6,417 bases of DNA. Origin: Bacillota bacterium. GTDB lineage: Bacteria > Bacillota > Clostridia > Acetivibrionales > DTU013. The notes below the pieces were generated by a model. The model did not search any database and was not told the DNA's origin. It saw only the letters and a program-made list of their open reading frames with translations. The stretch spans positions 1-6,417 of the forward strand of contig JAEZLF010000240.1 in the NCBI GenBank assembly GCA_023435925.1, in the 5' to 3' direction. Below are positions 1 to 4,858 of the stretch, in pieces. A program made the position numbers and the translations under genes. Position 1 is the stretch's first letter, and every line of letters begins with the position of its first letter.

Positions 1-12
1 AGGTATTTGTGA
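1..12 (+). CDS. Possible last codons of an upstream gene (pilN position), partial
   Basis: Frame 1 reads Arg-Tyr-Leu-stop, with TGA at 10-12 sharing its A with the ATG at 12-14 (TGATG). Such stop/start overlap is common between translationally coupled genes, and PilN normally precedes PilO in T4P operons. Only three sense codons are visible, so the identity is inferred from gene order alone. The AGG at 1-3 would also serve as the ribosome binding site of the next gene, 8 bases before its ATG. Confidence 0.35.
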   Translation, partial: RYL

Positions 13-1232
13 TGAAAACCGGGTTAAGAAATTTTAAGCCGAAAGGCGGATTAACAAAAAGAGAATTTGCATTGGTAGCTCTTTTACTGGTTGTATTCGA
101 AGGATACCTGCTTTTTACCTATGTCCTGCAGCCGGCTCTAAATAATTACAACGCAGCACAAAAGCAGCTGGACATAACGAAGACGGTTTATGAAAACCTG
201 AAAGCGGACTTCGGCAAAAAAGCGGAAATGGACAATCAGCTGGCAGAAATCGATAATAGCCTGCAGGAGTTGACAGCCCAAATTCCTTCGTATTTATCAC
301 AGGAGGAGGTTATTCTGCTTGTAGACGAGCTTTCTAAAAAGGATAAGCTGTCTGTACAGCTGATTTCCTTTGACAATGCAGCTGCAATGCCGTCACCGGT
401 TAGTAATGCCGCTGTGAGTTCACCGGTGTGGAAAAACGGTGGGGCTTCCGGAACAGCAACAGAAGCGGCTTCGGCGACAGAGCAGTCAGTTACAGCGGAA
501 CAAACAGGGACAGCTTCTTCAGCTGCACCGACAATGATCAGTCAGGATATCACGCTCAGCTTTACAGGCAGTTATGCTCAGATATACAGCTTTCTGTCCG
601 ATGTGGAACAGAACCTCAGAAAAGTAGCTGTTAAAGGAATTTCACTGCAAAGAAGCAAGGGTGATATTCTCACCGGGCAAATGAAACTTTCATTTATCAG
701 CTATTGGGATACCGAAGGTCAACTGCCTTATACAATGGATATAGTGCCGATACCTGGGAAGGACAGTCCTTTTGTGCCATATCTGGGTTATTCCGAAAGT
801 GCCACTAAAGGCTCGGCTGTGGCGGAAGCCCCTATTCAACCGGATTTTTACATGCTGGTCAACGGATACCTGGACAATGCGGCAAAGGTGATTCTCTCCC
901 AGTATCCGAAAGCGGAGTCGGAAGCATCGGCTGATGTGAATGGACAGATCAATGCCAATATTATTCTCAATGGAAGCAACGGTGAGTTTACATATTCCTA
1001 TACGGTGGGAGCTGCCAGCAAGGCCGGCCAAACTGCAATCAAAGCCCGTGACGGTATGGTCCGGATGGAAGTGCTGGTACAAGCCAGAAAGTCGGATCAG
1101 GATAAGGTGGCTGTAACACTGGATGTAACCAATAATTCGGGGATGCCTCTTGAGATTACTGTAAAGGGTGATAACACAGAAAATCCGAGGTTTAAGCTGG
1201 GGAAGACCACAGGCAGTGTGAATGTAAAATAA
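12..1232 (+). CDS. pilO: PilO-like type IV pilus inner-membrane alignment protein with C-terminal extension
   Basis: In T4P machines PilO pairs with PilN in the membrane and connects the cytoplasmic PilM/motor side to the outside. The 406-residue product has a basic N-terminus (KPKGGLTKRE), one membrane segment at about residues 19-39 and a heptad-like charged helix at about 45-90. A predicted alpha/beta segment follows (about 95-122), then an Ala/Ser/Thr-rich linker (about 125-172). The block at 175-234 (ISQDITLSFTGSYAQIYSFL onward, ending SYWD) is the typical PilO ferredoxin-like core. PilO proteins usually end near 200-220 residues; here about 170 more follow, with a beta-rich region at about 275-400 that I do not recognise. 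A Glu (E30) lies within the membrane segment, which is odd. There are no cysteines. ATG at 12 is preferred over the adjacent GTG at 9 because AGG (1-3) sits 8 bases upstream and an upstream TGA overlaps it. The family call is firm; the role of the extension is unknown. Confidence 0.88.
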   Translation: MKTGLRNFKPKGGLTKREFALVALLLVVFEGYLLFTYVLQPALNNYNAAQKQLDITKTVYENLKADFGKKAEMDNQLAEIDNSLQELTAQIPSYLSQEEVILLVDELSKKDKLSVQLISFDNAAAMPSPVSNAAVSSPVWKNGGASGTATEAASATEQSVTAEQTGTASSAAPTMISQDITLSFTGSYAQIYSFLSDVEQNLRKVAVKGISLQRSKGDILTGQMKLSFISYWDTEGQLPYTMDIVPIPGKDSPFVPYLGYSESATKGSAVAEAPIQPDFYMLVNGYLDNAAKVILSQYPKAESEASADVNGQINANIILNGSNGEFTYSYTVGAASKAGQTAIKARDGMVRMEVLVQARKSDQDKVAVTLDVTNNSGMPLEITVKGDNTENPRFKLGKTTGSVNVK

Positions 1233-1334
1233 GGCAGGGAATGCTGAAATTTTGCGGTAAGCTGCGGAATATCATTGAGATTTTAAATTATGGGAAGCGC
1301 TTCTATATCCGGGAGATCCGGGACAGGTGATGGT
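1233..1334 (+). other. Intergenic spacer with a possible 29-codon reading frame (1241-1330)
   Basis: This gap separates the PilO-like gene from the PilV-like gene. ATG at 1241 opens a 29-codon frame (starts MLKFCGKLRN, ends REIRDR) that stops with TGA at 1328-1330, inside the ribosome binding site of the next gene and 4 bases before its start. AAGG at 1231-1234 lies 6 bases before this ATG, partly in the preceding TAA stop. The peptide is basic and matches nothing I recognise. It could be a coupling leader peptide or chance. No hairpin terminator or promoter is evident. Confidence 0.2.
1325..1331 (+). promoter_or_regulatory. Ribosome binding site deciding the start of the PilV-like gene
   Basis: AGGTGAT is fully complementary to part of the 16S rRNA 3' end. 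Its AGG lies 7 bases before the ATG at 1335, which is near-ideal spacing. The alternative ATG codons at 1290 (no good site) and 1359 (purines directly abutting the codon) are less well supported. Confidence 0.7.
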
Positions 1335-2276
1335 ATGAAGAAATTGGTACACAGAGGGATGGAAAAAAAGAAACGGAATAACAATAAAGGTTTTACTCTT
1401 GTTGAGGTTATTACATCCTTTGCAGTACTTGCCATCGTTTCTGTTGCGCTTCTTCAAATGTTTGTGTTATCAACGAAAACAAATCGTTCCGCTTACGACC
1501 TGGATAAGGCAAATGCTTTGTGTGTGGAATTAGGAGAGATTTATAAAGCAGATCCGCTGGATGATGAATTCACTGTTCATTCCGGTGTATCCACTTCAGC
1601 GGGTATCACGACTTACACGCGATTTTACAACAAGGAATGGACAAGCTACACAACTACGCAGGATGGGCAGTCGGAGTATAAGGTTGTATTGGAGGAGACC
1701 ACAACCGCTTCCACATCTACGGCGATCAGCTATCACCCGCCATTTGCGTGGACAGGGGATATTGATCCGGCAGATGATACGGGGGCTCCGAAAGATAGCA
1801 ATATCAGCTTAATGCTATCCAATCCGGTAGGTGATCCTACGCAGTTTATGGTGTCAATAAGCGGAGGGACCTATACTCAGAATAATGTTCCTCTCACGAC
1901 TCCAAATAACGTTATGATACGGGATGGAACTGCTTATGTACCTCTGCAGATACAAAGCGATCCAAAGGATATGAATGCACCCTTGGCATCCGGTGCCGTA
2001 AGTATTCGGGTAGATAATAGCGCCGGGTATCGTTATTATGATACTGTATCAGCGACTTGGAAGGATGCTGATAAGGTTATAGCGGATATTTACGTATGCG
2101 ATGCTCCGACGGGTTCTGCCATAACGGTAGTCCCTCAAACCGGACACTCCAGTGCGAATTTTATTCTTTCAGGTGATAGACAAGCAGCGTTATATTCTGC
2201 TGATATTCGAGTAAGCAAAATATCGGATGGGCTGGAAATGGCGAAAAACAAAGTGACGAAGCACCTGGTGAAATAG
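1335..2276 (+). CDS. PilV/GspI-like minor pilin (prepilin with N-terminal methylation motif)
   Basis: The 313-residue product is a prepilin. Its 19-residue basic leader ends in NNNKG and is followed by FTLVEV, so prepilin peptidase (PilD) would cut after Gly19, leaving Phe+1 and Glu+5. The hydrophobic helix runs over about residues 20-42 and continues into a polar helix (STKTNRSAYDLDKANALCVE). This resembles PilV/GspI-type minor pilins, which help start or cap the fibre. The ectodomain of about 250 residues is larger than in most minor pilins, mostly beta-type, with a Thr/Ser-rich patch at about 120-131. The only two cysteines, C63 and C255, could form a disulfide. ATG at 1335 is chosen for its strong ribosome binding site; ATG at 1359 would give a shorter leader of 11 residues. 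The gene sits between the PilO-like and PilX-like genes and is probably co-transcribed with them. The prepilin call is secure; the exact minor-pilin class is not. Confidence 0.82.
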   Translation: MKKLVHRGMEKKKRNNNKGFTLVEVITSFAVLAIVSVALLQMFVLSTKTNRSAYDLDKANALCVELGEIYKADPLDDEFTVHSGVSTSAGITTYTRFYNKEWTSYTTTQDGQSEYKVVLEETTTASTSTAISYHPPFAWTGDIDPADDTGAPKDSNISLMLSNPVGDPTQFMVSISGGTYTQNNVPLTTPNNVMIRDGTAYVPLQIQSDPKDMNAPLASGAVSIRVDNSAGYRYYDTVSATWKDADKVIADIYVCDAPTGSAITVVPQTGHSSANFILSGDRQAALYSADIRVSKISDGLEMAKNKVTKHLVK

Positions 2277-2313
2277 TTTGTGGTAGAATATGTAAGAAGA
2301 TTTCGGAGACAGG

Positions 2314-2355
2314 TTGAGGATAAAGAGTTAGGGCTTGAGGATAAAGAGTGAGGTA
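2314..2355 (+). repeat. 21-base tandem duplication in the spacer
   Basis: The 15-mer TTGAGGATAAAGAGT occurs at 2314-2328 and again at 2335-2349, a period of 21 bases. The six bases after each copy (TAGGGC and GAGGTA) match at three positions. The second unit supplies the GAGGT ribosome binding site of the following gene. The period is seven codons, so both copies are in the same frame. Confidence 0.85.
2350..2354 (+). promoter_or_regulatory. Ribosome binding site of the PilX-like gene
   Basis: GAGGT ends 3 bases before the ATG at 2358. The spacing from GAGG is 4 bases, a little short, so initiation may be only moderate or may depend on coupling from upstream. Confidence 0.5.
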
Positions 2356-2357
2356 GT

Positions 2358-4772
2358 ATGAAAAGACTGAGCTTTTTAAAAAAATACAACAATGAAAAGG
2401 GCGTGGCGGCCGTACTGGTGCTGGCTGTTATCCTCGTGCTTACAGCACTGGGTACAATTGCGCTGGTAGCAAGTGCTGCCAATATAAGCATGGGCAGCAA
2501 GTCAAAGAGCTGGTCAACGGAGTTTTATTCGCTGGATTCACAGGCGGAAGAGTTGGTTCAGAAGGTTGACGCCCAATTAACGATCGCAGAGCAGGATGCC
2601 GTTGAATATGTCCAGAACAGATATGATGCCATGGCGACCACGGCAACTGCTTTTACATTATCCAAGTTTAAAACAGAATACATGATGGACGATGGTACTG
2701 ATTCCGGCGCCCAGAAGTTCTTTCATCTACATTATAAGGATGAGTGGACCACCGGCGGAGGTATTGCAATTACGGTTCAGGATTATATCGACAATACGAC
2801 GACGTATCCTAGCGCGGATGACGCCAGGATGGCCTATGAGAATGACCTGAAAGTCTATATGTCCGATGTATTCGACAGGGTCTATTTTCATTTCGCATCG
2901 AAAAGGCTTAATGATCTGGCAACCTCATCCCCCGGCGTAATACCTGACGTTGCTCTGGTTTTGAAAGGCGGAGCCGGCAAATATGGATATCCGGATCCGA
3001 ATACTACACAATGGTGCACCAATAAGTTTATCGGACTGAATGTGTTATCCGTGTGGGACAGCTCTACAAAGCCGACTGATGGTGACATCGTGGTATATGT
3101 GCTTGCACAGGATGCTGCGGTAGCAGGTAAGAGAGTGGAAACAGAGATTTCTGTGATTGTCCCAAGGTATGAGACTGTTATTCAGCGAATCAACATACCG
3201 TACAAGGGGAATCCGATTTGGGCAAATGCCCTGTCGGTGCAGAATGGAATACAAATTGGTGAGGGAAGTAATGTAAGGGTAGAGGGCGATGTATTTGCTT
3301 CAGCAACTCAAACCGGGGGGCTGGCCTCCACCACTGGAGCTTCGATTCATATTTATGGAAATGTTTATACAGCAGGAGATGTCCATGTTACAGGCAATGG
3401 CGGAGAAATCAATATTCACCGATATGCCGGCAGTGGAGTCAGCACTGATTATACTGCAAAAAATAAAATTTTCAATGATAATGATTTGTTTTTTACCGAA
3501 AGCGTTGCTCATGGGGTGATTCTATCGAATTATACTGAAAATTCAACAGGTTCAGCACCAGATGGTGCGATTCCGTTTGTATTTTGGGATCACAGAAAGT
3601 GGGGAAATGTCTATTGCAATGAGTTTACAATAGAATCTGGAGTATCTGCAGGCTCTATGACAGCTCAGGGAAACCTGGTAACAGCACGAGATATCCGGAT
3701 GGATGGGAGACACTCTGAAATGGTCATTGGGACAGCTGCAGCCGGGGTAGCTGAAACAAATTATATCGGACTTCGATCAGAACCGGAAGACGGTTTGAAT
3801 GTGAATCCAAATGAGAGCAGTTCAATTATTAATAACTACCCATATGAAGCGGATGGATTAACACGAAGCAGCTCTATTCAGATAAACAGCAGGCTTTTTG
3901 TACCAGGTGTTGCTTTTTATGAATTTGATCAGGCAGGACCGGTATGGAGTGAAGTGGGCGGCAAATACTACTACAAGTCAGCAGAAAGTATTACATCAAG
4001 GGTCACCAGTCCCACAGCCATTTTTGATGCCTACATGGCGGATGGAACGGACTTTATTGCGCCACCGTTTCAAAGAAACGGGACTAAGTATTATTTGACA
4101 ACCCCATCGGGGCTGAGTATGAAATCAGATCTTTCTGATTTTATTACATCAGCAGGCGGGATAAAGACGAATATCATAAATGGGACGTCAACCGCAGACG
4201 GATATGTGCTGGGAGTTGCCATGATGCAAGATAATATTTCCTCTAATGCGGTTGTATATGAGGGGATAGGAGGTTATTCCAGCAGAAGTTACATTGCTTA
4301 CAACGAACTAAAATTGGCTGGAGCTCCTCTGATGAGTATTTTTGATGCAAAAACAAAATATCTTGGGACAGGGTATATCGGAGCTTTTGAAAATTATGTA
4401 AACAAGGCATATAATGCGTCTGTAAATGGATTTATATTCCTTGGTGCCGGTTCTCATACAAGGGATATCAGCGGTATCAGCGGCATTATATACAGCGAAG
4501 GAGATCTCACTGTGACAGGAAATGGTGAGTTTAAAGGTGCGATTATTTGTGAAGGGAAATTAACGATAGATGGCGATTTAACAATTAAGTATAATGAAGC
4601 AGCAATTCTATCAACATTGAAAAATCAGTCAAGAGTGCGTAAGTTTTTTGATACAACAATAGGCAGTATTGGCCTGGACATCGACTTCGTGGAGGAATAC
4701 AACACTACGAGCGGAACCAGAACTCTTGTGAAAAGATACAAGGTGTTAAGCTGGAAAGAAAAGCAGGAGTGA
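2358..4772 (+). CDS. Very large PilX/GspK-like pilus protein with bactofilin-like beta-solenoid regions
   Basis: The 804-residue product begins with a short basic leader ending NNEKG (Gly15). A strongly hydrophobic helix follows (about 17-42) and then a polar helical stretch containing EFYSLDSQAEE. This is the pattern of the PilX N-terminal family, whose members cap or prime T4P fibres. The mature N-terminus VAAVL lacks the usual Glu at +5, as in GspK-type tip pseudopilins. A long helical and mixed region lies at about 55-285. Gly/Val/Ile-rich repeating strands follow at about 289-350 (for example GNVYTAGDVHVTGNGGEI from 334) and 415-461. A third set near the C-terminus (about 703-746) includes GDLTVTGNGEFKGAIICEGK from 715. 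These resemble bactofilin or polymer-forming beta-solenoid folds and the C-terminal domains of some Gram-positive PilX-like proteins. Three cysteines are visible in the sampled segments. Gram-negative PilX is usually under 250 residues, so this one is unusually large. The N-terminal assignment is good; the body is inferred from sequence texture. Confidence 0.75.
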   Translation: MKRLSFLKKYNNEKGVAAVLVLAVILVLTALGTIALVASAANISMGSKSKSWSTEFYSLDSQAEELVQKVDAQLTIAEQDAVEYVQNRYDAMATTATAFTLSKFKTEYMMDDGTDSGAQKFFHLHYKDEWTTGGGIAITVQDYIDNTTTYPSADDARMAYENDLKVYMSDVFDRVYFHFASKRLNDLATSSPGVIPDVALVLKGGAGKYGYPDPNTTQWCTNKFIGLNVLSVWDSSTKPTDGDIVVYVLAQDAAVAGKRVETEISVIVPRYETVIQRINIPYKGNPIWANALSVQNGIQIGEGSNVRVEGDVFASATQTGGLASTTGASIHIYGNVYTAGDVHVTGNGGEINIHRYAGSGVSTDYTAKNKIFNDNDLFFTESVAHGVILSNYTENSTGSAPDGAIPFVFWDHRKWGNVYCNEFTIESGVSAGSMTAQGNLVTARDIRMDGRHSEMVIGTAAAGVAETNYIGLRSEPEDGLNVNPNESSSIINNYPYEADGLTRSSSIQINSRLFVPGVAFYEFDQAGPVWSEVGGKYYYKSAESITSRVTSPTAIFDAYMADGTDFIAPPFQRNGTKYYLTTPSGLSMKSDLSDFITSAGGIKTNIINGTSTADGYVLGVAMMQDNISSNAVVYEGIGGYSSRSYIAYNELKLAGAPLMSIFDAKTKYLGTGYIGAFENYVNKAYNASVNGFIFLGAGSHTRDISGISGIIYSEGDLTVTGNGEFKGAIICEGKLTIDGDLTIKYNEAAILSTLKNQSRVRKFFDTTIGSIGLDIDFVEEYNTTSGTRTLVKRYKVLSWKEKQE

Positions 4773-4858
4773 ACAATGATCTTATCAATATAGAAGTATT
4801 CATGTGGACAGAAGGTTAAAAAGATAGAGGGATGGTATTTTGGAAAGGATGTGTTTTG
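4773..4858 (+). other. Intergenic spacer with an orphan ribosome binding site and five-codon frame
   Basis: AGGAG at 4765-4769, inside the end of the PilX-like gene, lies 6 bases before ATG at 4776, but that frame reads only MILSI before TAG at 4791-4793. Beyond the TAG the same frame stays open for 21 codons to TGA at 4857-4859, which overlaps the next ATG as TGATG. TGGACA at 4805-4810 resembles a -35 box but has no suitably spaced -10 box. No terminator hairpin is evident. Confidence 0.3.
4844..4849 (+). promoter_or_regulatory. Ribosome binding site of the PKD-repeat surface protein gene
   Basis: AAAGGA lies 9 bases before the ATG at 4859, typical spacing. It supports that start, which is directly followed by a convincing signal peptide. 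Confidence 0.65.

Larger units (their letters stand above)
2277..2357 (+). other. Intergenic spacer, open in the frame of the preceding gene after its TAG stop
   Basis: The spacer lies between the PilV-like and PilX-like genes. Reading on in the PilV-like frame past its TAG stop (2274-2276), 24 sense codons follow (FVVEYVRRFRRQV then EDKELGLEDKE) up to TGA at 2349-2351, which overlaps the next gene's ribosome binding site. The segment is highly charged. It could be an eroded C-terminus or chance. No promoter or terminator is seen. Confidence 0.3.

Noticed and set aside
301..310. Perfect-looking ribosome binding site AGGAGGAGGT inside the PilO-like gene
   Set aside because: It encodes Gln-Glu-Glu-Val in frame, and no ATG, GTG or TTG start follows at usable spacing. 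At most it may slow ribosomes.
690..1082. 130-codon - strand frame inside the PilO-like gene
   Set aside because: Antisense shadow within a well-supported gene, with no start signal or family resemblance.
1290..1334. Longer N-terminus for the PilV-like gene from ATG 1290
   Set aside because: No good ribosome binding site precedes it and it would give a 34-residue leader, whereas ATG 1335 has AGGTGAT at ideal spacing.
2135..2500. 121-codon - strand frame with a hydrophobic stretch
   Set aside because: It overlaps the end of the PilV-like gene and the hydrophobic start of the PilX-like gene; its hydrophobicity is the mirror of the latter's membrane helix codons.
4773..4858. Promoter or terminator between the PilX-like and surface-protein genes
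   Set aside because: TGGACA at 4805-4810 has no -10 box at 16-18 bases, and no GC-rich hairpin with a T-run is present.
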